This document shows, in pieces, positions 8,331-16,745 of a stretch of 64,000 nucleotides of DNA (positions within the stretch are counted from its first letter, which is position 1; the number at the start of each line of letters is the position of its first letter). Location: positions 1 through 64,000 of the forward strand of contig CAJTVD010000008.1 of NCBI GenBank assembly GCA_910579495.1. The letters run 5' to 3'. Under the pieces are notes generated by a model that searched no databases, had not been told where the DNA came from, and saw only the letters and a list, made by a program, of their open reading frames with translations. Source of the stretch: an uncultured Lachnospiraceae bacterium (GTDB lineage: Bacteria; Bacillota; Clostridia; Lachnospirales; Lachnospiraceae). A program made the position numbers and the translations under genes.

Positions 8331-10166
8331 ATGAAAGAAGTAAAACCGCCTAAGAAACCGTTGGTATTTTATTATTTTATTGTAATGCTTGTGATGATGC
8401 TGTTAAACAGCCTGTTATTCCCCAGGCTGTTCAAGCCCCAGGTAGAGGGTGTGGATTACGGCACCTTCCTGGATATGGTTGACCATAAAGAGGTGGCGAT
8501 GGTCCAGATAGAAGGGGATTATATTTATTTTGTGGATAAACAGGAGACCCCTTCCTATTACCGCACCACCACCTTTGACGACCCGGAGCTGGTGGAGCGG
8601 CTGCGCCAGTCGGAATGTACCTTCGGCAGGGTGGTGCAGGAGGAAATGTCGCCTATTTTAAGTTTTATCTTAAGCTGGATCCTTCCAATTGTGATTTTTA
8701 TTGTGCTGGGCCAGTGGGTTTCTTCCCGCCTGATGAAGAAAATGGGAGGAGGGCTGCCTGCCATGCAGTTTGGCAAGAGCAATGCAAAGATTTATGTGGA
8801 GTCCACCACAGGGATTAAATTCCAGGATGTGGCGGGGGAGGATGAGGCCAAGGAAGTGCTGACGGAAATTGTGGACTTTCTCCATAATCCCCAGAAATAT
8901 CAGGAAATCGGCGCATCTATGCCCAAAGGTGCCTTGCTTGTAGGCCCTCCCGGCACAGGCAAGACCCTTCTTGCCAAAGCTGTGGCGGGGGAAGCGGGTG
9001 TTCCCTTTTTCTCTATTTCCGGTTCGGAATTTGTGGAAATGTTTGTAGGCATGGGCGCGGCAAAGGTGCGGGACCTGTTCAAGCAGGCAAATGAAAAAGC
9101 CCCCTGTATCGTGTTTATTGATGAAATCGACACCATTGGCAAAAAGCGTGACAACGGCGGTATGGGCGGCAATGACGAAAGGGAGCAGACCTTAAACCAG
9201 CTTCTTACAGAGATGGACGGCTTTGACGGCTCCAAAGGGGTGGTGATTTTAGCCGCTACCAACAGGCCGGAATCCCTGGACCCGGCGCTTCTGCGCCCCG
9301 GCCGTTTTGACAGGCGGGTTCCCGTGGAACTGCCGGATTTAGCAGGCAGGGAAGCCATTTTAAAGGTGCATGCGAAAAAGATAAAGCTGGGGGATGACAT
9401 TGATTTTAATGCCATTGCCCGGGTAGCCTCCGGGGCTTCCGGTGCGGAGCTTGCCAATATGGTGAACGAAGCGGCACTGCGGGCGGTACGGGAAGGGCGG
9501 CAGTTTGTAACCCAGGGGGATATGGAAGAGAGCATAGAAGTGGTGATCGCAGGATACCAGAAGAAAAACAAAGTGCTGTCCGACAAGGAAAAAATGATTG
9601 TCTCCTACCATGAAATCGGGCACGCCCTGGTGGCCGCCCTGCAGAGCCATTCCGCCCCGGTGACCAAGATCACCATCATCCCTAGGACCTCCGGTGCGCT
9701 GGGCTATACCATGCAGGTGGAGGAAGGGGAGCATAACCTGATGAGCAGGGAAGAAATTGAAAACAAAATCGCCACCTTTACCGGCGGGCGTGCGGCGGAG
9801 GAACTGATTTTCCAGTCCATCACTACCGGGGCAGCCAATGATATTGAACAGGCGACCAAGCTGGCGCGGGCAATGGTTGCCAGATACGGCATGAGCGAAG
9901 CTTTCGGCATGGTGGCCCTTGAAACTGTTGCCAACCAGTACCTGGGCGGCGATACTTCCCTGGCGTGTTCCCAGGATACTGCCAAGGAGATTGACCGGGA
10001 GGTAATTGAGATGGTGAAAAACCAGTATGAAAAGGCGAAAACGCTCCTTAGCGGAAATAAGGAAAAACTCCATGAACTTGCCAAATACCTGTATGAGAAA
10101 GAAACCATCACAGGGGAGGAATTTATGCAGATTTTAAATGGGGGAGAAAAGGGAAGCACCCTGTGA
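8331..10166 (+). CDS. ftsH: ATP-dependent zinc metalloprotease FtsH
   Basis: Membrane-anchored AAA+ protease (611 residues) that extracts and degrades membrane and regulatory proteins. Two membrane segments (about 14-33 and 108-128) flank a short external domain. The AAA domain has Walker A GPPGTGKT, Walker B IVFIDEID and the SRH region AATNRPESLDPALLRPGRFD. The protease domain has the zinc motif HEIGH (near residue 427). The external and C-terminal parts are short but complete for the family. It appears as a single-gene unit between its own promoter and a strong terminator at 10209-10246. Confidence 0.95.
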   Translation: MKEVKPPKKPLVFYYFIVMLVMMLLNSLLFPRLFKPQVEGVDYGTFLDMVDHKEVAMVQIEGDYIYFVDKQETPSYYRTTTFDDPELVERLRQSECTFGRVVQEEMSPILSFILSWILPIVIFIVLGQWVSSRLMKKMGGGLPAMQFGKSNAKIYVESTTGIKFQDVAGEDEAKEVLTEIVDFLHNPQKYQEIGASMPKGALLVGPPGTGKTLLAKAVAGEAGVPFFSISGSEFVEMFVGMGAAKVRDLFKQANEKAPCIVFIDEIDTIGKKRDNGGMGGNDEREQTLNQLLTEMDGFDGSKGVVILAATNRPESLDPALLRPGRFDRRVPVELPDLAGREAILKVHAKKIKLGDDIDFNAIARVASGASGAELANMVNEAALRAVREGRQFVTQGDMEESIEVVIAGYQKKNKVLSDKEKMIVSYHEIGHALVAALQSHSAPVTKITIIPRTSGALGYTMQVEEGEHNLMSREEIENKIATFTGGRAAEELIFQSITTGAANDIEQATKLARAMVARYGMSEAFGMVALETVANQYLGGDTSLACSQDTAKEIDREVIEMVKNQYEKAKTLLSGNKEKLHELAKYLYEKETITGEEFMQILNGGEKGSTL

Positions 10167-10208
10167 TTTGCCATGGGGACCAGATTGGGAAATAGGAATT
10201 GCACAAAA

Positions 10209-10246
10209 GCTGCGTCCAGTATGAAAGTACTGGACGCAGCTTTTTT
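10209..10246 (+). terminator. Rho-independent terminator after ftsH
   Basis: Perfect 13-bp stem GCTGCGTCCAGTA / TACTGGACGCAGC with a 6-base loop, followed by six T (10241-10246). Confidence 0.9.
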
Positions 10247-10247
10247 A

Positions 10248-10283
10248 CAATAAGCCGGCCCGCGGAGCGTGGCGGCGTTTGTT
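10248..10283. repeat. REP-like repeat, copy 1
   Basis: A 36-base element, CAATAAGCC... to ...GCGTTTGTT, beginning one base after the terminator T-run. It shares the central GCGGAGCGTG with copies at 23780, 23818, 42454 and 42491. Arms GCCG/CGGC can pair around that central segment. Confidence 0.7.
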
Positions 10284-10303
10284 GGCAAGGCTTGAAAATC
10301 CTA

Positions 10304-10363
10304 TTGACAAATACCCCACAGGGGTATATAATATGGAATATGACAGATACCCCTACGGGGTAT
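10304..10363 (+). promoter_or_regulatory. csoR promoter with two CsoR operators
   Basis: TTGACA (10304-10309), 17-base spacer, TATAAT (10327-10332): a consensus promoter. Operator 1, ATACCCCACAGGGGTAT (10311-10327), fills the spacer; operator 2, ATACCCCTACGGGGTAT (10347-10363), lies just past the likely start site. Both are 17-base near-palindromes of the CsoR type. Copper-free CsoR bound here would block polymerase, and Cu(I) would release it. Confidence 0.88.
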
Positions 10364-10383
10364 AAAGATGGAATGCAGAGGTA

Positions 10384-10740
10384 ATGAAAATGTCTGAAAC
10401 AGGGGATAATAAGTTTGAAAGCAGTATTTCCGGGCAAAAGGAAGAAAAATGCGGCTGTATCCACACCAAGCACACCCCCAGGAGCGATGAGCAGCTAAAA
10501 CAGCTCCAAAACCGCTTAAGCCGCATAACCGGCCAGCTGGGGGGGATTGGCAGGATGCTGGAAGAGAACCGTTACTGTGGGGATATTTTAACCCAGGTGG
10601 CAGCAGCCCAGAGTGCCCTGCAAAGCTTTGGCCATGTGATTTTGCAGGAACACATGGAAACCTGTGTAGTGGAGGAGGTTAAAAACGGCAACCGCCAGAT
10701 TATGCAGGAGACCATGGAACTGGTAAAGAAGCTGAAATAG
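10384..10740 (+). CDS. csoR: Copper-sensing repressor CsoR
   Basis: A 118-residue all-helical repressor of the CsoR/RcnR (DUF156) family. The core QLQNRLSRITGQLGGIGRML is followed by the copper ligands Cys (RYCGDIL), His and Cys (EHMETCVV), spaced as in CsoR. About 30 extra N-terminal residues include a small Cys/His-rich stretch (CGCIHTKH) that might also bind metal. AGAGG precedes ATG 10384. It lies behind two operators of its own type and 136 bases before copA, so it probably represses itself and copA. Confidence 0.92.
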   Translation: MKMSETGDNKFESSISGQKEEKCGCIHTKHTPRSDEQLKQLQNRLSRITGQLGGIGRMLEENRYCGDILTQVAAAQSALQSFGHVILQEHMETCVVEEVKNGNRQIMQETMELVKKLK

Positions 10741-10876
10741 GCAATCCCTGCCTGTGGGGATAAAGAGGGCGGCTGGCCAGTCTGCCGTTTCCTGCCGCAG
10801 GCCAAGGGAGAAAAAGGTTTGTGCCTGCGCGGCTCCGCAAACCTGACAGGAGTAAAAACCGCGCAGAAATGGGGAA

Positions 10877-13513
10877 ATGATGAAAAAACAGAAATTTTCA
10901 GTAACAGGCATGACCTGTTCCGCCTGTTCTTCCCATGTGGAAAAGAGCGTGCAGAAGCTGCCGGGCATGGAAAGTGTCACTGTAAACCTTTTGACCAACA
11001 GTATGCAGACGGTTTATGAGGGCAGCCTGTGCGATGAGGAAAAGATCATTGGGGCGGTGGAAAAGGCAGGCTATGGTGCAAGCCTGATTTCCCAGGACCC
11101 GGCCAAAGGAAAAGGGGATGGGGAAAATAGCGGCGCCAGAGGTGGCTTGGGGATGGATGGGGCGGGGGCGGATATTTCGGGAAGGGAAGCGGCCAAAGGG
11201 AAAAAGGAAGCCCGGGAAATGAAAACAAGGCTGGCAGTATCCATTCTGTTTATGGCTCTGCTGATGGCAGTGTCCATGCACCATATGTTCTTTATGTGGC
11301 TGGGCCTGCCGGTTCCGGAACTGCTTATGAAATTATTCCATGGCAGTGAAAACGCCCTAACCTTTGCCTTTACCCAGTTCCTGCTGGCCCTGCCCATTAT
11401 TTTTGTAAACAGAAAGTATTACCAGACAGGCTTTAAAACCCTTTTCCATTTAAGCCCTAATATGGACAGCCTGATTGCTATAGGCTCAGGGGCGGCGCTG
11501 GTTTATGGCGTGTTCGCTATTTACAGGATCGGCTTTGGGCTAGGCCATGGGGACCAGGCACTGGTGGAAAGGTACGCATCGGATTTATATTTTGAATCTG
11601 CGGGAATGATCCTGGCACTGATCACAGTGGGAAAATATCTGGAAACCCGTTCCAAAGGGAAAACCGGGGAAGCCATTGAAAAGCTCATGGATCTCTCCCC
11701 TAAGACGGCGCTGCTGCTTCTGGAAAACGGGGAGGAGATGGAAATCCCCACCTGGCAGTTGGCAAAAGATGACCTGTTTGTGGTAAAGCCGGGGAGCCTT
11801 GTACCGGCGGACGCAGTAGTGGTGGAGGGAACCTCCAGCGTCAACGAGGCGGCAATTACCGGGGAGAGCATCCCGGTGGAAAAACAGCCAGGCGACAGCG
11901 TGGTGTCCGCGACTATGAACAAAGCCGGGCGGCTGGTGTGCCGGGCGGTTAAAGTAGGGGAGGACACTACCCTGTCCCAGATCATCCGTCTGGTGGAGGA
12001 GGCGGCTTCCTCCAAAGCGCCCATTGCAAGGCTGGCGGACAAAATTGCAGGGATTTTTGTACCGGCGGTTATGGGTGTGGCCCTGGTAACCTTCTTTGTA
12101 TGGCTCCTTACAGGGGGCGGCTTTGAGGCGGCCATGTCCAGCGCCATTGCCGTGCTGGTAATCTCCTGCCCCTGTGCCCTGGGGCTTGCCACGCCGGTGG
12201 CCATTATGGTAGGCACCGGCGTAGGCGCCAAATGGGGCGTCCTGATCAAATCCGGGGACGCCCTGCAATCCGCAAGGGATATTGATACGGTGGTTTTGGA
12301 TAAAACGGGAACTATCACAGAGGGGAAGCCCAGGGTGACGGATGTGCAGATTTATGAAAAAGGCCTGGCAGAAGGAAAGGTCCTGGCTTTGGCCGCGGCC
12401 ATTGAAAAGCCCAGCGAGCATCCTCTGGCAGAGGCAATCCTGGAGGAGGCCAGGGAGAGGGGGCTGGGCATCCCCAAGACAGAAGGCTTCCAGGCGGTCT
12501 TTGGCAAAGGCGTTATGGGAACCTGTGAAGGGAAAAAATATCTGGCGGGTAATTCAAGGTTTATGGAAGAGAGCAATGTCCCCCTGACAAAGACTCAGGC
12601 AGCCGCAATGGAAAAAATGTCGGAGGAAGGAAAAACACCTCTTTTATTTGCCGGGGAGGGAAAGCTTCTGGCGATTATTGGGGTTGCCGACAGGGTGAAA
12701 GCTTCCTCTGTGGAGGCAATCGAAGCCTTTCACCGGATGAAAATTGAAGTGGTCATGCTTACCGGGGATAATAAACGGACGGCCCAGGCAGTGCAGAAGA
12801 AGCTTGGCATCAACCAGGTGATTGCAGAAGTACTGCCGGAGGATAAGGAAAGAGAAATCCGAAGGCTGAAGGAGCAGGGCAGGAAGGTGGCCATGGTGGG
12901 GGACGGCATCAACGATGCCCCGGCGCTGGCGGCGGCGGATGTGGGGATTGCCATCGGTGCGGGAACCGATGTGGCAATTGACAGTGCAGATATTATCCTG
13001 ATGAAAAGCAGGCTTACCGATGCCATTACGGCTATCCGCCTAAGCCGCATGGTGATCAAAAACATTAAGGAAAACCTGTTCTGGGCGTTTTTCTACAATT
13101 CCATTGGCATTCCCCTGGCGGCGGGTGTTTTTTACCCTGCTTTCGGGCTGAAGCTGAACCCCATGTTCGGGGCGGCGGCAATGAGCCTGAGCAGCCTTTT
13201 TGTGGTGGGAAATGCCCTGCGGCTCCGGAATTTTAAGGCAAATGTCCCATTGGAGGATAAAAATCAGGAACAGGAAATGGAAGAAAGCAAGGAGGATGGA
13301 AAGATGACAAAAACAATGACCATTGAAGGAATGATGTGTAGCCACTGCACAGGCAGGGTACAGAAAGCCCTGGAGGGTATTGCCGGGGTGAAGGGCGTAG
13401 TAATGAGCCTGGAAAACAAAACCGCGGAAGTGTCCCTGGAGGGGGAAGTGGCGGAGGATGCTTTAAAGGAAGCAGTTACAGAAGCCGGATACGAAGTTAC
13501 CCATATCAAATAA
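10877..13513 (+). CDS. copA: Cu(I)-exporting P1B ATPase CopA with C-terminal HMA
   Basis: Copper efflux pump of 878 residues. Order: N-terminal HMA domain with the copper site MTCSAC (about 1-68); charged linker; eight membrane segments with the transport motif SCPCALGL; phosphorylation loop DKTGTITEGKP; hinge MVGDGINDAPALA; then a second HMA domain at residues 810-878 with MMCSHC. The N-terminal part of the second HMA begins with Met in good start context (see 13304-13513). The start is one of two ATG codons at 10877/10880. It follows csoR on the same strand, so expression is likely copper-induced. Substrate Cu(I) rather than Ag, Zn or Cd is inferred from CPC, the CxxC sites and the CsoR link. 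Confidence 0.95.
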   Translation: MMKKQKFSVTGMTCSACSSHVEKSVQKLPGMESVTVNLLTNSMQTVYEGSLCDEEKIIGAVEKAGYGASLISQDPAKGKGDGENSGARGGLGMDGAGADISGREAAKGKKEAREMKTRLAVSILFMALLMAVSMHHMFFMWLGLPVPELLMKLFHGSENALTFAFTQFLLALPIIFVNRKYYQTGFKTLFHLSPNMDSLIAIGSGAALVYGVFAIYRIGFGLGHGDQALVERYASDLYFESAGMILALITVGKYLETRSKGKTGEAIEKLMDLSPKTALLLLENGEEMEIPTWQLAKDDLFVVKPGSLVPADAVVVEGTSSVNEAAITGESIPVEKQPGDSVVSATMNKAGRLVCRAVKVGEDTTLSQIIRLVEEAASSKAPIARLADKIAGIFVPAVMGVALVTFFVWLLTGGGFEAAMSSAIAVLVISCPCALGLATPVAIMVGTGVGAKWGVLIKSGDALQSARDIDTVVLDKTGTITEGKPRVTDVQIYEKGLAEGKVLALAAAIEKPSEHPLAEAILEEARERGLGIPKTEGFQAVFGKGVMGTCEGKKYLAGNSRFMEESNVPLTKTQAAAMEKMSEEGKTPLLFAGEGKLLAIIGVADRVKASSVEAIEAFHRMKIEVVMLTGDNKRTAQAVQKKLGINQVIAEVLPEDKEREIRRLKEQGRKVAMVGDGINDAPALAAADVGIAIGAGTDVAIDSADIILMKSRLTDAITAIRLSRMVIKNIKENLFWAFFYNSIGIPLAAGVFYPAFGLKLNPMFGAAAMSLSSLFVVGNALRLRNFKANVPLEDKNQEQEMEESKEDGKMTKTMTIEGMMCSHCTGRVQKALEGIAGVKGVVMSLENKTAEVSLEGEVAEDALKEAVTEAGYEVTHIK
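13304..13513 (+). CDS. Possible internal CopZ-like product of copA
   Basis: In-frame ATG at 13304 is preceded by AAGGAGG (13289-13295) with 8-base spacing, the best ribosome site in this stretch. Translation from it would give a free 69-residue HMA protein (MTKTMTIEGMMCSHC...), the exact size of a CopZ copper chaperone. This is seen in sequence; that it is used is inference. The other reading is that AAGGAGG is just codons for a Glu/Gly-rich linker (KEDGK). Confidence 0.4.
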   Translation: MTKTMTIEGMMCSHCTGRVQKALEGIAGVKGVVMSLENKTAEVSLEGEVAEDALKEAVTEAGYEVTHIK

Positions 13514-13714
13514 GGGGATCAATTTAAGAAGAGAAACAGGCAGCCCCTGGAGGGATGCGCCGGAACCAAGCTTTTCAAGGAGGATTTGGCGCTTTTGTTC
13601 CTTTTGGAGCTGCAGTTTCTTTTGGGGGGAAAGCTTTCTTGAAGATTCCTTAGAAGCATATGCACTATTGGCCATATAATAACAAAAAAAGATAATATTC
13701 TTTCAGCTTAACTC

Positions 13715-13741
13715 TAATATTATTAATAATATTGCCGATAT
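13715..13741 (+). promoter_or_regulatory. Sigma-D (FliA-type) promoter of the flagellin gene
   Basis: TAAT (13715-13718), 15 bases, GCCGATAT (13734-13741). The -10 box is an exact match to the motility sigma-D box; the -35 differs at one base from TAAA. The leader to the ATG is about 110 bases and contains two small hairpins (CTACTCT/AGAGTGG and CCAGA/TCTGG, 13816-13828). The 265-base gap after copA holds nothing else I can name. Confidence 0.8.
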
Positions 13742-13859
13742 ATATTCTAAGCTATATGTAACTAGCTACTCTCATAGAGTGGTTTTAAAACTGACAATAT
13801 TTCCGCAAACCTATACCAGAAAATCTGGAAGGTGTCAAAAATTTAGCGGGGGGGCAAGG

Positions 13860-15743
13860 ATGCTTTCAGTAAAAACAAACATGCTCGCATGGAACGCGGG
13901 CCGGCAGTTTAAAATCAATGAAAAAGCAGATGCAAAGAGGACAGAAAAATTATCTTCCGGTTATCGGATTAACCGTGCGGCGGATGACGCGGCGGGACTT
14001 TCTATTTCAGAAAAAATGCGCAGGCAGATCCGGGGGCTGACCCAGGCATCATCCAACGCACAGGATGGGATTTCCATGGTCCAGTCGGCAGAAGGAGCGC
14101 TGAACGAAGTGCATGAAATGCTTCACAGGGCCAATGAACTGGCGGTAAAGGCGGCTAACGGCACATTATCCGATGAAGACCGCGCGATGGTGGACGCAGA
14201 AGTCCAGCAGATTAAGAGAGAAATTGACAATACAGCAAAGAATACTGTGTTTAATGAAATCAGGCTGTTCCCGGATGACGGGCTTTCGCCCAAGGCGGGT
14301 TCCGTGCTGGCCAGCTATGATTATGAAGTGACCTTTGATTTTGCCAATGGGTCGGTTGCTGTAAACCAGCAAGCAAACGGCGTTTCTTCCCGGCCGGGGG
14401 TCCAGGTAAACAGTGGGAGTGCCCTGGCGGACAAAATTGCCAACCAGTATATTCCCAATGCAGTGCAGCAGATTTTTGACGCTTTCCCGTCCTTTGCAAC
14501 AGCGCAGGGAACTACGGAAATCAAAATGGCGCTGAACGTGAAGTTTATCGACGGCCCGGGGAATACCCTGGCGCTTGCCGGGTATACTTACAGCCCCAGC
14601 GGCGGAAAGCCGAAAACAATGTACATCAATGTGGATGCTGCCGATTTTAAGGATGCAGATATCGGTTCCGGCAGTGACAAGGAGAAACAGTTAGAATCCA
14701 CCATTGCCCATGAGCTGATGCACACGGTAATGCAGTACAATTTAACCGATGGCATGAGTGGGAGGAATGGGGAGAAATACCCTACGTGGTTTGTGGAAGG
14801 CACGGCACAGCTTGCAGGAGGCGGCTTTCCCACCAACTGGAACAATGAACTGCTCTACTATGCCGATAAGCTTGCTGATGAAGATGATACCAGCCAGGAC
14901 GCAAATATAGCAAAATACCTGCAAAAATATACCATGCAGGGCAGGCCTTACGGCCATGGCTACCTGGGGGCGGCATATATTGGCTATCTTGCCAATAAAC
15001 AAAATGGTGGTAGCGCAGACGTAACCGGTGCCAATATAGCAGGCGGGATGGATTTGATTTTTGGTGACCTTATTAAGGGGAAGAAGCTTGACCAGGCAAT
15101 CAAAGACAGGACCGGCAAAAGCATAAGCGAAATCAATGGGCTGTTTTCCAGTGGCAACGGGGATTTAACAGAGTTTGCCAGAAAACTTGCCTTTAACTCA
15201 AAAGACGGTGCCGGTTCGGTGATCGTATCACAGGCAGCTGGCGGCCTGGGGGCAGGAGGGGCAGGAAAACCGATCATTGGCAGCGGGGCGGGAAGCGGGG
15301 CTTTTACCATTGATCCCAGCCAGGTAAATGTTGATTTTTCCGGGGGATCCGCTAATGTTGCCATCCAGGTAGGATCGGAAGCAGGGCAGCATATTGACTT
15401 CAAGCTGTACCAGATGAATACCCAAGCCCTGGGGCTGGCGGATATGAACGTGAACACTGTGGAGGATGCCAGCGACGCCATTAATTTTGTGAAGGAAGCC
15501 ATTATTAACGTAAGCAGTGTGAGAAGCCATTATGGCGCGGTGCAGAACCGCCTTGAACATACCATTGCCAATCTGGACAATGTGGTAGAAAATACCACAG
15601 CGGCAGAGTCCCGCATCAGGGATACAGATATGGCTAAGGAAATGGTAGCACATGCCAACAGCCAGGTTCTGCTGCAGGCAGGGCAGTCTATGTTAGCCCA
15701 GGCAAACCGCAGTTCTGAAATTATACTCGGGCTTTTGGGATAG
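13860..15743 (+). CDS. Flagellinolysin: flagellin with inserted M9-like zinc protease
   Basis: A 627-residue protein. Residues 1-140 are a normal flagellin D0/D1 N-terminus (KLSSGYRINRAADDAAGLSI, AQDGISMVQSAEGALNEVHE) and the last 90 are the D1/D0 C-terminus ending AGQSMLAQANRSSEIILGLL. The variable region between is replaced by about 370 residues with a protease signature: HELMH at 284-288 and WFVEG with Glu313, the spacing of M9 (collagenase-type) gluzincins. This matches flagellinolysins, proteolytic flagellins that assemble into the filament. ATG 13860 with a G-rich ribosome site is preferred over 13779. A sigma-D promoter lies upstream. No other core flagellar gene is in the window, so the export machinery must be elsewhere. 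Confidence 0.9.
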   Translation: MLSVKTNMLAWNAGRQFKINEKADAKRTEKLSSGYRINRAADDAAGLSISEKMRRQIRGLTQASSNAQDGISMVQSAEGALNEVHEMLHRANELAVKAANGTLSDEDRAMVDAEVQQIKREIDNTAKNTVFNEIRLFPDDGLSPKAGSVLASYDYEVTFDFANGSVAVNQQANGVSSRPGVQVNSGSALADKIANQYIPNAVQQIFDAFPSFATAQGTTEIKMALNVKFIDGPGNTLALAGYTYSPSGGKPKTMYINVDAADFKDADIGSGSDKEKQLESTIAHELMHTVMQYNLTDGMSGRNGEKYPTWFVEGTAQLAGGGFPTNWNNELLYYADKLADEDDTSQDANIAKYLQKYTMQGRPYGHGYLGAAYIGYLANKQNGGSADVTGANIAGGMDLIFGDLIKGKKLDQAIKDRTGKSISEINGLFSSGNGDLTEFARKLAFNSKDGAGSVIVSQAAGGLGAGGAGKPIIGSGAGSGAFTIDPSQVNVDFSGGSANVAIQVGSEAGQHIDFKLYQMNTQALGLADMNVNTVEDASDAINFVKEAIINVSSVRSHYGAVQNRLEHTIANLDNVVENTTAAESRIRDTDMAKEMVAHANSQVLLQAGQSMLAQANRSSEIILGLLG

Positions 15744-15766
15744 GCAGGCCAGAGTGAAAGGAGCAG

Positions 15767-16150
15767 ATGGGAATGGGCGTAGTTGTTAAGGCAGTATGTG
15801 GTGCATGTAAAGGGCAGTGGCAGTGTGAAACCGGCTGCGGGATTATGCATGGGGAAATAGAAGGGGTACTCCCTTTATTCCCGGAAGGGATAAGAAGGCA
15901 GATTGAAGCCGCCATTGGCAATAGGGCATTTCCGGCTTTTACTTTTGCCTATCAGTTATCCTGCTGTGGGCACTGTGGCAGTATAGAAAGTGTTCCCGTG
16001 CTGAAGCTAACTGACATTGGGAAAGAATATACAGGTGTCTGCGGTAAGTGCTGGCAGAATACGGAACTCATAGAAAACATAGAAGATACCCCATGCCCGG
16101 TATGCCATAAGAAGGCTCTTACAGTGGAAGAAACCGGAATTTGGGATTAG
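15767..16150 (+). CDS. Cys-rich zinc-ribbon-like protein
   Basis: A 127-residue soluble protein with paired cysteines: CGACKGQWQCETGCG near the N-terminus, CCGHCG in the middle, CGKCW and CPVCHKK near the C-terminus. These look like several zinc knuckles. AAAGGAG precedes ATG 15767. It lies 23 bases after the flagellinolysin gene on the same strand and so is probably co-transcribed from the sigma-D promoter. I do not recognise the family; a link to flagellin handling is only inferred from position. Confidence 0.6.
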   Translation: MGMGVVVKAVCGACKGQWQCETGCGIMHGEIEGVLPLFPEGIRRQIEAAIGNRAFPAFTFAYQLSCCGHCGSIESVPVLKLTDIGKEYTGVCGKCWQNTELIENIEDTPCPVCHKKALTVEETGIWD

Positions 16151-16182
16151 AGGATTAGAAATCAGTACAGAAAGGATTTAAG

Positions 16183-16596
16183 ATGCAGATAGGAGCAATC
16201 AGTTTTCATCCCTATATTTACAATACCAATGCCATAAGCGGCAGCAGCCTTTCAAAGATTTCCTCCATTGGGGATGATTTGCTCACCTCCAAGACAGACT
16301 ATTCCTCCCTGGCGGATGAAAGCCTGAACGAAAACCCTTTAAAGAAGGGGCAGACCTCCGATTTTTCGTCCATTTTGGATAGGCAGTTGTCAATGGGAAG
16401 AAGGAACGCTTCCAGGCTGGTAAAGCCCGGGGAAGAGATGCCAGAGTTCCCGGCAGCGGAAGAACGCCAGGCAGAAGAGACAGATACTGGCCGGTTTGCC
16501 GGAAGAACCCAGGAGAATTTCCAAATGCAAGGGGAAAAGAATCTGTTCCGTATGCAGCAGGCGGTGCAGGCATACCAGATGAATATGATGATGTAA
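16183..16596 (+). CDS. Small motility-operon protein of unknown family
   Basis: A 137-residue, polar, probably unstructured protein. Its N-terminus (IGAISFHPYIYNTNAIS) and amphipathic C-terminal helix (LFRMQQAVQAYQMNMMM) resemble the ends of exported flagellar rod or hook-associated proteins, but no family could be assigned. AGAAAGG precedes ATG 16183. It is the third gene behind the sigma-D promoter and is followed by a hairpin at 16605-16639, so it likely ends that transcript. Confidence 0.55.
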   Translation: MQIGAISFHPYIYNTNAISGSSLSKISSIGDDLLTSKTDYSSLADESLNENPLKKGQTSDFSSILDRQLSMGRRNASRLVKPGEEMPEFPAAEERQAEETDTGRFAGRTQENFQMQGEKNLFRMQQAVQAYQMNMMM

Positions 16597-16604
16597 AATT
16601 AGGC

Positions 16605-16645
16605 GGAAGCTGTTAAAACGGTAGGTTTGGCAGCTTCTGTTGTTA
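16605..16645 (+). terminator. Weak terminator-like hairpin
   Basis: GGAAGCTG / CAGCTTCT arms with an 18-base loop and a T-rich tail broken by G. A second hairpin, GCTGCTGCCC / GGGCAGCAGC (16667-16693), follows without a T-run. Confidence 0.4.
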
Positions 16646-16745
16646 TATGGATAATAGAAATGAGCGGCTGCTGCCCCAGGAAAGGGCAGCAGCAGGCGGT
16701 ACCCGGGAGCAGTAAATATTTTATAGGATAAAGGAGAAGGATATT

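Noticed and set aside
9360..10073. Long open frame on the minus strand opposite ftsH
   Set aside because: It lies fully within the AAA/protease coding region and its translation has no recognisable features or ribosome site.
11521..12421. Two long minus-strand frames opposite copA
   Set aside because: High-GC coding sequence opens antisense frames; both mirror conserved CopA motifs and lack start signals.
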